Shown piece after piece: positions 22,702 through 34,079 of a stretch of 64,000 nucleotides of DNA (within the stretch, counting starts at the first letter, position 1; the number at the start of each line of letters is the position of its first letter). A model generated the notes under the pieces. That model had not been told where the DNA came from, did not search any database, and saw only the letters and a program-made list of their open reading frames with translations. This DNA is from Bettongia penicillata ogilbyi (taxonomy: Eukaryota > Chordata > Mammalia > Diprotodontia > Potoroidae). Made by a program: the position numbers and the translations under genes. The DNA lies in NCBI GenBank assembly GCA_023548195.1, contig JAJHZJ010000579.1, forward strand, positions 347,001 to 411,000, read 5' to 3'.

Positions 22702-22944
22702 CTATGCTATGCTCTGTACTTACTACATCTGGAGTCACTAATGAACTGGAATATATTAGAGAGAAAGCGAAGGATCCAAAGGAACAGTGGATGTTTAAAA
22801 TGGGGGATGGGTCAGGAAAGCACCTTAGAAGGGACCTGAAAACAATCTTCAAATATTTGAAATGCTGTCATTTGAAAGACATGATGTTCCAAGCAAGAAA
22901 AAAATAACCCTAGAAATTAAAAGGATGTGGATATAAACTTGGGT
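22702..22944. other. Unrecognised sequence after the truncated HAL1 copy
   Basis: 'gaactggaatatattagaga' and 'catttgaaagacatgatgtt' have the feel of an old dispersed repeat, but I cannot name it. Confidence 0.3.
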
Positions 22945-23215
22945 TCAATATATATATGTGTACGTGTGTGTGTATGTATACACATATACACATATGTATA
23001 TATATACATATATACATACACACACATATGGTATATGTGTATGTAGATGTATACATATATACATATGTATATATATCTGTCTCTACATATGTATATATAC
23101 ACATACACACATATGGTATATGTATATGTGTATATAGATGTATACATATATACATATGTATATATCTATCTCTATATATGTATATATGTGTATATAATAT
23201 GCATATATATTAAAT
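22945..23215. repeat. Alternating purine/pyrimidine TATG/CATA block with an 85-bp duplication
   Basis: About 270 bp of TA, TG, CA and TATG units. A landmark 'cacacatatggtatatg' occurs at 23021 and again at 23106, giving an 85-bp period. The following 'tacatatatacatatgtata' is repeated as well. Open frames on both strands here (72-85 codons) are artefacts of the repeat. Confidence 0.95.
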
Positions 23216-23219
23216 TATT

Positions 23220-23765
23220 AGATTTTTTAATATGGCACAAGTTTGGAAATTCCTCATCATTATAAATGTCTTTTCAGGGATATTATAGAGGATATCTCTA
23301 CAAGGGTAGGAGGTTGAATTAGTTGACTTCTGAGTATTTTTTTTAAGTGTTCGTACTTGTCTTTTACAAGTCCTGTTGTTTCTTTACCTTGCTACATTTA
23401 AGTTGGTTGTTAATTCAGTGATACTTGGTACATTGACATGCAATTCTGATAGGACACAGTAGCATTCAGAGAAGACAATCTCTCTGCTCCAAGATGACAT
23501 GGGAAGGGGAGAATATCATTTAAATAAGAAATAAATAGCTCTGTAATGAATTTTAATACATTATAAATGTGCTGATGGAATTATACCCTCTTGATTTTTT
23601 TAACAAATTTTATTTTATTTTATTTTCCTTTAGATTGAACAAACCCAAAGCTTCTGTCTTTACTGTCTTCTCATTGCCTGTGATATTTTGAGAAAAGAAT
23701 TCTAGTAATAAAAATGACTGATTTTGCTTTACTATAACTATAGTACTTTAAGATTTGTAAAATAG
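23220..23765. other. Intronic sequence, nothing recognised
   Basis: AT-rich, with no repeat that I can name. Confidence 0.35.
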
Positions 23766-23767
23766 CT

Positions 23768-23990
23768 TAGACCTTACAGGACTAGGAGTCAGGATAACCT
23801 GAGCTCAAATGTGACTCTGACACTTACCAGCTGTGTGACGCCTGGGCAAACCACTTAACATTCTGTGTCAATTTCCTCATCTGTAAAATGGGGATAGTGA
23901 CAGCATCTGACTTTCAGAGTAGTTGCTGGAATCAAATGTAATAATATTTGTAAACCTCTTTTCAAATTCTCAAGCATGATAATAATGCTA
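23768..23990 (+). repeat. CORE-SINE (Mar/MIR type), near full length
   Basis: It has the tRNA-like head ('actaggagtcaggataacct' and 'gagctcaaatgtgactctga'), the core ('cagctgtgtgacgcctgggc' and 'ctcatctgtaaaatggggat') and the marsupial-type end ('gtaaacctcttttcaaattc' and 'ataataatgctagctatt'). Confidence 0.75.
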
Positions 23991-24395
23991 GCTATTGTAA
24001 TAATGTAATATAATGATAATAATGCTCTTATTGTTATGTCATTAGGCCTCTTTGAAAATAAAGGACGAAAAACAATTATTATTTTTACTTGGAGACTCAT
24101 AACAATCTCTTGAGGTTGTAAACAAGTATTAATTTGAGACTTTGATTGATCTAAGTGATATAAGTACAATGATGTTGTACATTGCAATTCATCAATGTCT
24201 ACTCCTCTTCTTGTCCATATTCTTTTATAAATCTACCACAGAGGATACAGCCAACATGCTAGGGGCATACCTATGGATATCTTGAGATTTAGTGCATATC
24301 AATGAACCACACAGTCTATTAGTTGTCTCCCACTTTTCCTACGTAACTGGCCTGTCTTGTTTTTATTTCTTTAACCCAATTTTATTCATACATGT

Positions 24396-24462
24396 GTATG
24401 CGTGTGTGTGTGTGTGTGTAGAGAGAGAGAGAAAGAGAGACATATAGAGATATAGATAGATG
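24396..24462. repeat. (GT)n(GA)n simple repeat
   Basis: About eleven GT units run into GA/GAAA and GATA units. Confidence 0.9.
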
Positions 24463-24494
24463 TACACATACCTCTGATGATAATCATAATGATA

Positions 24495-24680
24495 ATACAG
24501 GCAGTCTTATTCCCATTTTTATAGATGAGAGAACTGAGCCTAAGATATTTTTGAATGTGTGTGTGGTCACATAGCTAGCAAAAGTTAAAGGTGGAATTCA
24601 GACTCAGATCTTCCTGTCTGGAAGTCAGTTCTCAACATACTATGCCACACATTCTCCAGGGCCTTCCTCTAGTACAACAT
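24495..24680 (-). repeat. MIR-class SINE
   Basis: 'tttatagatgagagaactga', 'gtcacatagctagcaaaagt' and 'agactcagatcttcctgtct' with 'ctatgccacacattctcc' appear in the antisense SINE order. Confidence 0.6.
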
Positions 24681-24689
24681 AGGTTAGTC

Positions 24690-25730
24690 AGCTATTTTAT
24701 GTAAAGGATATTCATAATTAGGAAGTTTGTAACTAGGAAAGTGCCTTGTGTAGGTATGTGTGTGTATCATTCAAGAGGAATAGAATAAAATTCTTAATGA
24801 AAAGAAGCTCATGTAATTTCTTTAATTACACAATTTCATATATTCCATGATGATTTGGGCTTATGTTTCATTATACTAATGTTTAGATTTGACATGTTAT
24901 TAAAAAAAAAACTTCCTTCTTTTGATTTTGTATTTTAAAGCAACTGCTACACACAGTGGCCATGTAAAGTTCCTATTTCCTGGAAAAGATGTGTTGATTC
25001 AGGAGGTTGCCAGTGGAGTGGTTGCCCCGTGAGGGTCATATTAAAACTTGAGGGAAGCTTTTTGAGCAACACTGCATCCTGGAGACAATATATCAAGCCG
25101 ATAGAAACATGGCTCTTCTGTTGAGAAACCAGCAGTGGAATTATGGCTGGCTCCCAGTTATAGCTTTACTACTAAAGAGTCCCTGAGGAATAGCCTAGGA
25201 TAAAAGGGGTTAAACAGAGGGAAAGATGGCATTAAAATTCTGGGATACTTGGAGCATACAATATGAAATAAGCAGTAGATTTTCTGCAAATAATTTAAGA
25301 TGATCAGTTTGTTTCGGAAGCATTTTGTAGTTTTAATGATCAAAGTGTGATCAGTTTTATAGAGCACCTTTCTCATTACTACCCAAAGGAGACTCCAGAG
25401 TACTTGATTTCTGGATAGTCTACTTTTGTGCTCTTGTTTTGCTCTTTCTCAAGCACGTATTAATGAAACCCTCTGTGAACACTGCCAGCATCCCTTTACA
25501 AATATGGTGTTCTACATATGTGTAATATACACATATCTAGTCATTTTCTCATATTGATGTTTTTCAGTGCTGATTTTCTAAGAGTATGACAATATATTTT
25601 GCTCCTTGACTTTGAAAATCTAGATTCAGAAGAATTTTAGGGTTTTGTCATTTTTAGGTTTTGTCATTTTGATCATTTTTTCAGAATACTCTAGGAGAAG
25701 TTGCATTTATTTGTGCATTATTATGATCTA
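24690..25730. other. Intronic sequence, nothing recognised
   Basis: Includes a T/A-rich stretch, then mixed-composition sequence (24950-25400) with no named repeat. Possibly unique intron. Confidence 0.35.
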
Positions 25731-25733
25731 TAA

Positions 25734-25807
25734 AACCAACAAGTTAAACTGGCTAGAGCATGATGTTAATGATGTCAAGGTCATGGGTTTAATACCTTCA
25801 TGGACCA
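25734..25807 (+). repeat. tRNA-Ile-like sequence, probably the head of a tRNA-derived SINE
   Basis: The 74 positions line up with a tRNA-Ile. The D-arm part reads 'ctggctagagcatgatg', and the anticodon loop 'TTAATGA' keeps AAT. The variable region is 'gtcaaggtc', the T-arm is 'atgggtttaatacc', and the end is GGACCA. The B box is damaged (GGGTTTAATACC against GGTTCGATCC), and the acceptor stem does not pair well at its 5' side, so it is not a working tRNA gene. About 150 bp after it may be the SINE body, as in tRNA-Ile-headed MamSINE1-type elements. Confidence 0.6.
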
Positions 25808-26149
25808 CTCTTCTTCTCCACTGAAGTCATACACCAGTACAGCATTGTGAAATAGAGATGACCCTGAAATCTCAAATACTGTGCCAATGAAGCTCAAATT
25901 CCTAGGAAGTGAGAAAGGTTTTAAGGATGGACTCAATCACAGATCTCACTATTTCTCTAGTAGGCAACTCCTGTAGAAGGATTGGCTTAGCCAAGGAAAT
26001 GATTTGGTTTTTGGCCAAAGTCACTTATAAAGACTAGATACTCTGCTGAGACAGAGGTTTTGCCAAAGGTCATATATACATTTATGGATGAAGGGTTGAA
26101 GTATTACTATACACTCATCAAAAAGAGGTACAGTATGTTGTAGATCTAA

Positions 26150-26305
26150 GAATACCAAGTGTGGATGTAGGCGATCTAGTTTCTAGGCTGGGATCTGGTG
26201 CTAATTAGTTCTGTACCTCAGTTTCTTTCTCCATAAAATGAAGGAGCTGATCTACATGACCTGTAAGGTCTCGTCCAGATTTAAAATGCTATATCTCTGT
26301 GTAAA
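26150..26305 (+). repeat. MIR/CORE-SINE fragment, sense
   Basis: 'gtacctcagtttctttctcc', 'ataaaatgaaggagctgatc' and 'tgacctgtaaggtctcgtcc' form the 'cctctaaggtcccttccagc' type of ending. Confidence 0.65.
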
Positions 26306-26309
26306 ATTG

Positions 26310-27787
26310 ACAATTATACCATTATTAATACCTTTTGTGTTCATGGAGACACAATGGAAGAAACAATACTTGTCCTGGTAATTCAAACTGGTGGTATAAT
26401 TTTACAGTGAACTATTGATTATCCCAAGGATCTTCTACCTTATTGATGAACTATGTTCTTTATTTCTCCTTTTTCTCTCATTCTCTTGTTCCCTACACTC
26501 TGTTAAGCATTTGTCAGTCATATTACTTGCAGGTACATTCATTTAGATTGGAAAAGACAGGAAAAGCACGCATCCCTTGAGGACATGCAAAGAGTAGAAC
26601 TGAGAGTTACTGAAATGAGTTATCCATACTTTTATATATTGTTTTCCTCCCACTTTTTCTTCCTTTCCCCCACAGGAAACCTTAAAAGTGGGTAATGCAT
26701 TTTAAAACACACCTGGAAAATCATCTTTAAACTACCACCTGACATTAAAATGCTTTCCCTTTCTTGGAAGGGTACTCAAGTCCTCAAGCTTTTCCAGAAA
26801 GACACCTAAGCTAACCTAATGCAGCTTAGAAATTTAACTGTGAGATAGATACCCTTTTGATAGAGTCATGATTATGGCCAGATAATTTTAAGTTTTGTAA
26901 AAGTCAATTCAACCAATTTAACCATTAGAAAGTTCTTGTCTATTTTCCTCTGAAGACTCAGTCTTTATTTCCTTCACTGCCAATAAATGTTTCAGTTGGA
27001 AAGACCTAGAAGGTATTCATTGTGGTCCTCTCAGCTTACGTGAACTTGGTGGTTTACAAGGTTACTGAATGTGAGGACAAGTTTAACAAGTGAGCCTTGG
27101 CAGATAAGCTTTTCTGCTAGCCTGACAAGAATTGAAAAATAGCTGGGTCTTCTTGCTGCCTAGTTAACTGGAGGAGACTAAGGAAAGTGCAAGACAATGG
27201 CAAACACCTGAGGGGAGAAATACATTTTACATGAATTTGTGAGGGAAAGTTATAAAAGCATCATATGCTGGTTTCTAGCTAATCATTTGCATTTATCGTT
27301 CCAAAAATAAATGTACTATTTCAGCCTCCCAAAAAATGGTCTTGTATGTTCTTATGTAGGAGTGTCATTAAGAGGTCATGGAACTCTTTGGATTAGATAA
27401 TCTTTGGGCTAGGTATTATATGTCAGATTTCTTGATATGTTGAACAAAAAGAAAAAAAAGAAAAAGAAAATGTAATATTTATTCCAGTAAATTCCCCACC
27501 AGTCTTCAATTAAGCAAGCAGAAATACAGGTGGGAATATGCTGCACATTCACTTCTCTTGATGTTTGGGGGCTTGCTTTAAGGCTTGAAGTACTAATGTA
27601 ATTATGTTGGAATGATGAACATGAAGAAGTACAGTATCAGGACTGAAAATGTTAAATTAAATGGACCATGCTAACATTGCTGTTGATCCTGAGGAACAGT
27701 TTTTCCAGTATATGGAGCATTTCGATCCCATCCAGCATATGTTCTCCACAGTTTTCTCTGCTCTAATTCATCCATGTTTTTCGACAG
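26310..27787. other. USH2A: USH2A intron before the first exon in the window
   Basis: No confident repeats. The last 40 bases form the branch/polypyrimidine area of the acceptor at 27787 (tctgctctaa, then a T/C-rich run to tttttcgacag). An A-rich stretch lies at 27448-27472. Confidence 0.5.
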
Positions 27788-27938
27788 CTCCAGATGGCGT
27801 GCTGCCTCCAAGGCTTTCATCTGCCACTCCAACCAGTCTTCAGGTTGTCTGGTCTACACCAGTTCGCAACAATGCTCCAGGCTCTCCCAGTTACCAACTC
27901 CAGATGAGACCTAGTCACTCCATGGATGGAATTCTAGA
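27788..27938 (+). CDS. USH2A: USH2A (usherin) internal exon, first half of an FN3 module
   Basis: This is a coding exon of usherin, the very large extracellular-matrix and stereocilia/photoreceptor protein whose loss causes Usher syndrome type 2 in humans. It opens after a pyrimidine-rich acceptor (ttttcgacag) and ends at GA|GTGGGT. The 151 bp begin in phase 1, completing the Ala codon of an inter-module APDG linker, and end in phase 2. The translation starts APDGVLPPRLSSATPTSLQ and contains the VVW tryptophan typical of FN3 strand B. It closely resembles the remembered human usherin sequence at the same place. The split Glu codon (GA|G) joins in frame to the next exon. The frame stays open upstream to 27661, but that part does not match usherin and lies before the acceptor. 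The donor is weaker than usual (GTGGGT). Confidence 0.95.
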
Positions 27939-28379
27939 GTGGGTATTGAATTATATCTGTCTCCATCTAGATATCTCTGATATGTATATATTTTCATTCA
28001 AATGGTTTACCAAGGAATGGTCATTATTTTAACTGTTATGTTAATTTTTATATGAGAGGTCAAATCCCATTGTGATAAATATAGGCAGACCTTCAATTTT
28101 TTCAAAATGCTATTTAAAAGCTGTTTTTAAAAATAGACAAAAACAAAACTAGGAACTCACCCTCTATTCCACTAAAATTTGATTTGATTTAAAAATCCAA
28201 TTTATATACAACTTGGATTAAATAAAGTGAAATCTACCTCTGAATGGGGTAACTATCAAGTTGTAAGACTAATTTCACAAGCCACTGATGAAAATTCACC
28301 AAATTAATTTAGAGTTCCACTTCCAATAGACAAATGATTCCCAAACTTTTAGTCAATGTCCACCTTATTTTAATATAAA

Positions 28380-28625
28380 AACTATCCGAATCCCCAAATT
28401 TGAGAAGTCATATTGAATATGAATTGATTCATATCTTACATAGGATCATAGACCAGCAACTTGCAAGAACTACCTAGGTCATCTCCATGATTTAGTAGGT
28501 GACGAAACTAAGTCCTAAACATAGTCCTGCACAACTAAACTAAGCCTGACGTTGCATAGGTAGTGTCAGAGGTAGGGCCTCCACCTAGGTCCTTTGACCT
28601 CAGAGCCTATGCTTTTTCCTCCCCT
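28380..28625 (-). repeat. MIR-class SINE
   Basis: 'taggatcatagaccagcaac', 'ggtgacgaaactaagtccta' and 'cacctaggtcctttgacctc' appear in the antisense order. The repeat ends about 70 bp before the exon at 28696. Confidence 0.5.
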
Positions 28626-28695
28626 TGGAACGCACTAAAATGAAATTTGACCTCTATTTTCTTTAATTTTTTAAAAATGTTTTCTTCACTTATAG

Positions 28696-28838
28696 GCTGT
28701 TCACCCATCCATCTGCATCCTTAAGTTACGTAGTCGGAGATCTCCAGCCATATACATCATATGAGCTGAGGCTGATTGCTTCCAATGGATATGGTAGTAC
28801 ATACAGTGACTGGACTTCATTTATGACCACAGAGGACA
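28696..28838 (+). CDS. USH2A: USH2A internal exon, second half of the same FN3 module
   Basis: The acceptor tataG|G is followed by LFTHPSASLSYVVGDLQPYT, and the module continues through the classic FN3 end motif LQPYTSYELRLIASNGYG to a TTED linker. The donor is ACA|GTAAGT, close to perfect. The exon is 143 bp, enters in phase 2 and leaves in phase 1. Together with the previous exon it makes 294 bp, exactly 98 codons, which is one whole FN3 repeat. The tyrosine in YELRLIASN and the preceding PYT are the usual core residues. The intervening intron is only 757 bp. Identification rests on residue similarity to human usherin and on exact phase agreement with both neighbours. Confidence 0.95.
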
Positions 28839-29054
28839 GTAAGTATCTGACAATGCATAGCTAAATGACTGACAATAATAGTGAGTCTTGACTGCCTTCT
28901 CTTTCCTTAAACACGTGATTAAGTGGCAACATTCTATTATGAATGGGGAATATAGAACCTAGAAAAAAAAAAGGGAATGGCTTGAGAATTTGAGGATTGA
29001 GACCGTGAAAATTCACCCACAGTTATCAATAATGTTCAAACATATATACTTCTA

Positions 29055-29325
29055 GATAACTGAGCGGGCAAAGTGATATAGTTGGATTTGGAATCAGGAA
29101 GAAATGAGTTCAAATATGACTTCTTAGCTGAATGACCCTGGGTGAGTTAACCTTTCTCAAACTTGATTTCCTCATCTATAAAATGAAGATGATAACATCT
29201 ATCCCTAGGATTGTTGTGCAAATTACATGAAGTATACATATATATACATGCATGCACATGCACACACATGTGTGTGTAATATGTCTTTACAAATGTTGAA
29301 ATGCTACGATACATGCTAACTAATA
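29055..29325 (+). repeat. CORE-SINE (Mar/MIR type) with an internal dinucleotide run
   Basis: Head 'gatttggaatcaggaagaaa', core 'gctgaatgaccctgggtgag' and 'ttcctcatctataaaatgaa'. A CATA/CACA run (29230-29280) splits the end, which resumes 'tttacaaatgttgaaatgct'. Confidence 0.65.
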
Positions 29326-29535
29326 ATAACTAGCATTCATGTAGTAATTTAACACTTGAACTTCTACAAACGTCCCATTTGATCCTCATGACAACCCTGG
29401 GAGGTAGGAAGGTGCTTCTATTATCCCCATTTTACAGATGAGGAAACTCTAGAAAGTGTCTGAGGTCATATTTGGATTCAGGTTTACTGACTCTAGCCTC
29501 AGCACTCTGACCACTCTGCAAGCTAGTTTGCCATT
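29326..29535 (-). repeat. MIR-class SINE
   Basis: 'catttgatcctcatgacaac', 'cctgggaggtaggaaggtgc', 'ttatccccattttacagatg' and 'aggaaactctagaaagtgtc' follow the antisense MIR order, with good matches in the centre. Confidence 0.75.
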
Positions 29536-29539
29536 ATTG

Positions 29540-31020
29540 TTATTGTTTTATTATTTGAAAGAATTTCAAAATTTTAAACTTGTCTATAAATGTTTATTGA
29601 TGACCTATATGCCCCCCCTACTTCTCTCATTCTGAAAAATGAATGCTTAGCTAGAGCCTTCATACATTATTTCTGAAAGCAACCTCTTTGTAGTAGTTTA
29701 CTGTACTGAAGAAAGAAATTCTAATTCAAAGAAAATAGCTATCTTGGTGATTTATAATGGTATATAGTTGGGATGGCCTGATTTACCCAACATGGAGAAT
29801 GTTCCCTTTTATTTCTGCATGACTCTGCCCAGATTCACTGGGAAAATATGATGTGCTTGAATATATTTGCTCTAATAGGATTCAATGTATATAAACAAAG
29901 CTCAAGAATTCTCTCTATGTGTTCCCACTATAAATCCAATCTGTAAGTACATTTTATCAAATCATTGAGTCTTTTTTGAGACTGTGTTGCAAAACCTTTT
30001 TGCTATCACCGTCCTTATTCAGAATTCAGGTACCTAGGCAGCGTTGAGGTAAAGGGGAGGGAGGGAGTTGGAGTGGTATTGTTAGAAGGAGGTCTCAAAT
30101 AGAAACTCTGAGGTTGTTGCTGAGGACATTATCTCAAAGAAGGGATCACTGCGGGGTTGGGTCAAGGCAAAGTTCCCTTGGAATGCACATCAGGGATGAA
30201 TTAACATTGACCATCGTTGTGCACCTCCAAATAAACATGCAGACATTCATGATTAGGATCAGTTGTTTTGGGAGAGGTACTCCATCACCCTGAAATTCTG
30301 GTCTTCACCCTTGCAATATAGCTGACAATTAGTGAACCCCAACTCCATCCCCTGGTGGTGGAAGAGGGGTGGAAATGTTATGACATTGGGAGATGTCTAT
30401 CAACAGTGATCCCTCTTGACCCTATCAAGCAATGCAGATGATCTCAGGAACTAGAGGTGTGGAGATGGCAGAAGGACTCAATGTGTGGGCCAGTGAACCA
30501 TGGTTTTATTGAGGGCTAGCGGAAGAGGCTTGACTCTCTAAGCATCAGTGCCCTGAGGAAAAGCTTAACTCACTCCAACCTAATTATAACTTTGGTTGCC
30601 AGGTTATTTACTTAGCAAACAACACAATGGGTTCTTACCATCAAGAAGGCTGTATATTGATCAGCAAAATAAACCCCAAAAAATCCAAATATGTGATTAC
30701 TAGCATTTGAAATAACGCAACAACACAAATTACAGATTTTCTTTTCAGTACAGATCCCTTAATATGGCCATATCAGTGATGTATGAAGAATAAGCATCAG
30801 TCATTTTTCCTGTTTTCTTTAAAGCATTAGCTAAAAAAAGTGGTTATATTTATTGAGTCCTATTATTGTGCAACTCCATTAAAGCTGGCTTATTTTTGGT
30901 TATTTTTCTTCTCTCCCATCTTCCCTCATAAGTACATAGAGTCATTTTTAAGGAGTGCATTATAAATTTAACCTCTTTGAAAAATATGTAGATATGTATG
31001 CATATATAATATGCAATATT
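29540..31020. other. Intronic sequence, nothing recognised
   Basis: 30000-30600 is richer in G/C than its surroundings and lacks named repeats. No splice-bounded open frame resembling usherin was found. Confidence 0.4.
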
Positions 31021-31021
31021 T

Positions 31022-31052
<31 letters not shown>
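31021..31052. repeat. (GT)n(TA)n simple repeat
   Basis: Five GT units are followed by about eleven TA units. Confidence 0.9.
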
Positions 31053-31059
31053 TTATGTG

Positions 31060-34000
31060 TATTGTTATTCTATACTTCTGTTCATCGAAGAATTAGGTTC
31101 CCTTCTGGCTGAACATTCTTCTTATATGTAAGTTCAGCACTGTGACCTGTATATTAATGTGTGCTAGACCTTGGGGGACCATTTATTGCATTTCACTCAC
31201 GATTTACCAAATGGTTCCCTTGAGGCCCAATTGAGTTAATGTGCCCTTCAAAAGTACCTAACTTGCTCTCAGGGAGTAATTTACGTTTGGGGAGAATTGG
31301 TCTGAGTATTAAATATTACTGTCCATAATGATATTTATTTATTTAATCATATGAGCTTTAAAGAAAGGAAAAAATACTAACTGATATTGATACCTAAAAG
31401 ATTACTCTATGTCATGTTAGGCTGTAAAGTGAAGCAAACTCTCCCTTTGTAACCTTTCATTCCTACTTAGCCCTTGCAGAAGAAGTGGTATTTCAGGGAC
31501 AACAGATACCTACCTGGGATCACACTCCTAACACGATGGTGTCTGGGATTAACCTTGTCTCTGTTTTATAAATGAAGCCAGATTCCAGATATTGTAGGGA
31601 AGTCTATGAGCAATGCAACTTTACTGCATTAACATGCTTCCTGCATCATCCCTGCTTACCTATTCATCCTAAAGTAAACATTGCCAGTTAACAATGTGGG
31701 TAGAGCATCTGTATGCAGAATCACTTCCACCTATGTGGCCAGATATGCTGTATCCTCTAGAAACAGAGGGTGACCTATCCTTCTGTATGGATTATGACAG
31801 TCTGTCTTTTTTTTTTCACTCCATGCCTGGTGGTGATTATGATGAGGTAAGCATAGAACACTGGGCACAATGACCCATCAATAGTTTAAGGATCTGAATT
31901 TTGTCAGGGAAGTGACTCCCTCCACTTATAGTAACCCATCTATGACTACACAGTTTCAGAGAGTTGCCTGATGTTCACTGATCTTAAATGACTTACCTAC
32001 TAGTAAATATAAGAGGCAAGGTCTTCCTGACTCAAACCAAGAACCCTTATACTATACTTCCTCTCTGCATACTCTATCTACCACTAAAGGTTCCATTCTT
32101 AATAGATTCAGAAGAACAAAAATATGCATTAACCTTTCATTCGCTGGTAAGTCCTATTGACATACGTCCACATCCATGAATCTATCATATATTTTAAAAG
32201 ATCATCTTACTTCAAATAGATAAGTTATTCCTTTGTGTAAATGCCCTGTGTGTACACTCTGAAGCAGATTGCATCAGTGTGAAGTCTGGGGCTGGCGATT
32301 TGCCTTTCTGATTGAAGTTACCAATGTATTTTCACCCCAGAAACACGGTGACAGTGCACTCTATATTTTGGGTGTCAACGGAGATGGATGCCATTGCTGA
32401 AAAGATGTGCAATTGAGTTGACAAAGACTGAGTGATTGGCACTGGGCACAAGCAGTCTTTCTGTCAGAGCTTCATCTCATTGCTTATAAAACCACCCATC
32501 TTGACAGCTCCTTGCCACAGCTGCACTTCATATTTGATCCAGACCAACATCTCTCACACTCCTAAGAGCAATTTCCAATGTAGAAATTTCACATATCATC
32601 TTACACAGTGAAACAGAGAAGTCACCTCATGCCCACATTTGAATTTCACGCCATCAACAAGCACATTCCCTTCCATCAGCTACAGATTCAAAAAAAAAAA
32701 ATCTGCCTGCCAAAATGGGTCATCAAAGTCTGTATTTTTAGTTTTATATTTCAAAACAGTGATTTCCATCAAACCTATGATGAAGCTGAAACAATCAAAG
32801 AGAACCAAGTGTAGGCAGAAAAGTACATATAGTTAAGGAAACAAATGCTTGGGTATAAAGATAAGCTCCCATGGAAGGAAAAGGCTGTGGGGAATTTTAA
32901 TAGATTTTTCAAATATTTTGTCATTTACATTTGTGTGCCACCAGTACCCAATTCTATGCATTTTAAAAAATCTAGTGTGCTGATGCCAAATAGTAATAAT
33001 GCACATTTCCTATGAATATTTTAAACCATGTTAAACATGTGTTAATAAAAGATGTTTGTTCCAGCCAGCTTGGTCAGTGTAGTGTTAGACTATTTGCAAC
33101 CAGATAAACACAAACAATACATGAATTTTCTTTATGTGCCGCTGGCAGTCCAAGCACCAGGAATGTATGCAGCTTGCGGAAAATGCATTAAAGTTGTGTT
33201 AGACTTGGGAGCATGTGATAAATAAAATGAAGTCTCTTATCAAGCACTCTAAAATTAAGATCATTTTAAACTGGGTGTAGCCATCTCGTCTGATTGTCTA
33301 CAGGAGCCACACTACTCATGCCTTTCATTCTCTATGCTCAAAAATATTTTTAGTCCAGTTTGTATATGCAGACATGGTAGTTTTTGGTTAAAATGAGTGC
33401 TTTTCTTCCAGACTAGGCTAATACCTGGGCATACTATTTTGTGTCTCTGCATTTTAATCCCTTAAACTCTTTTAAGTGCTTGCAGAATATCTGACCCAAA
33501 GGCTCAAGGACATAGTTTTAATCTATTTCAAATCTACCCTAAAGGAAGACAAGATTTCTTACTTTCCTTTAAAGATCTGATTTCTCTTAGGGTACAAGGA
33601 ACTATATATGTGTGTGTGTATGTATTTCAAAATTCTCTCCATGTGTAGATTACAAGATGCACCATTATCTCAATCAATTTAATGACCTCATTGCAGTATT
33701 TGCAACACCAATATTATATGGAAATTTTTCATTAAGATAGCTTCATATTTTACTCAAAATTATTTGACTGTAGATCAACTTATTCAGTGACTGCTTTTAA
33801 GGATGCCATTATGATATCTGATGATTTCCTAAATTTATGTAGTATGGACTCCACATTTATATGTGATTTAAAACTGTTGAAATAGTGAGAATTACAAAAT
33901 TATACTTTGTGGATTTTATAACTTTTGTATATATAACCACTGGATTAAGTTCAGATTGCTTTTATTTTCTGATCATTGTTCTCTTAAAATTATTAGTTGT

Positions 34001-34070
34001 TAATGTATTATAGGTATCAGTGTGATCTGGTACAGAAGTGAAGGTGCATAGCCCTTTTTTTTTAGTTAGA
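31060..34070. other. USH2A: Three kilobases of intron without named repeats
   Basis: This is the longest stretch in the window where I see no mobile-element text. 32220-32640 and 33060-33360 have balanced composition and few low-complexity runs. They could be unique or conserved non-coding sequence. Short open frames at 31988-32179 and 32608-32836 have no known family and no exon-like borders that fit usherin. Confidence 0.45.
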
Positions 34071-34079
34071 TATAGCCTG

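Noticed and set aside
22910..23265. Overlapping open frames rich in Tyr, Ile, Cys and His
   Set aside because: They come from the TATG/CATA block, which is open on both strands by composition.
25734..25807. A functional tRNA-Ile gene
   Set aside because: The B box and acceptor stem are damaged and the sequence continues like a SINE body.
27661..27787. Upstream extension of the first usherin exon in the same frame
   Set aside because: The residues do not resemble usherin, and a good acceptor at 27786-27787 fits the conserved module border and phase.
30000..30600. Possible processed pseudogene or LTR
   Set aside because: Composition is suggestive, but I recognise no protein, terminal repeat or polyadenylated end.
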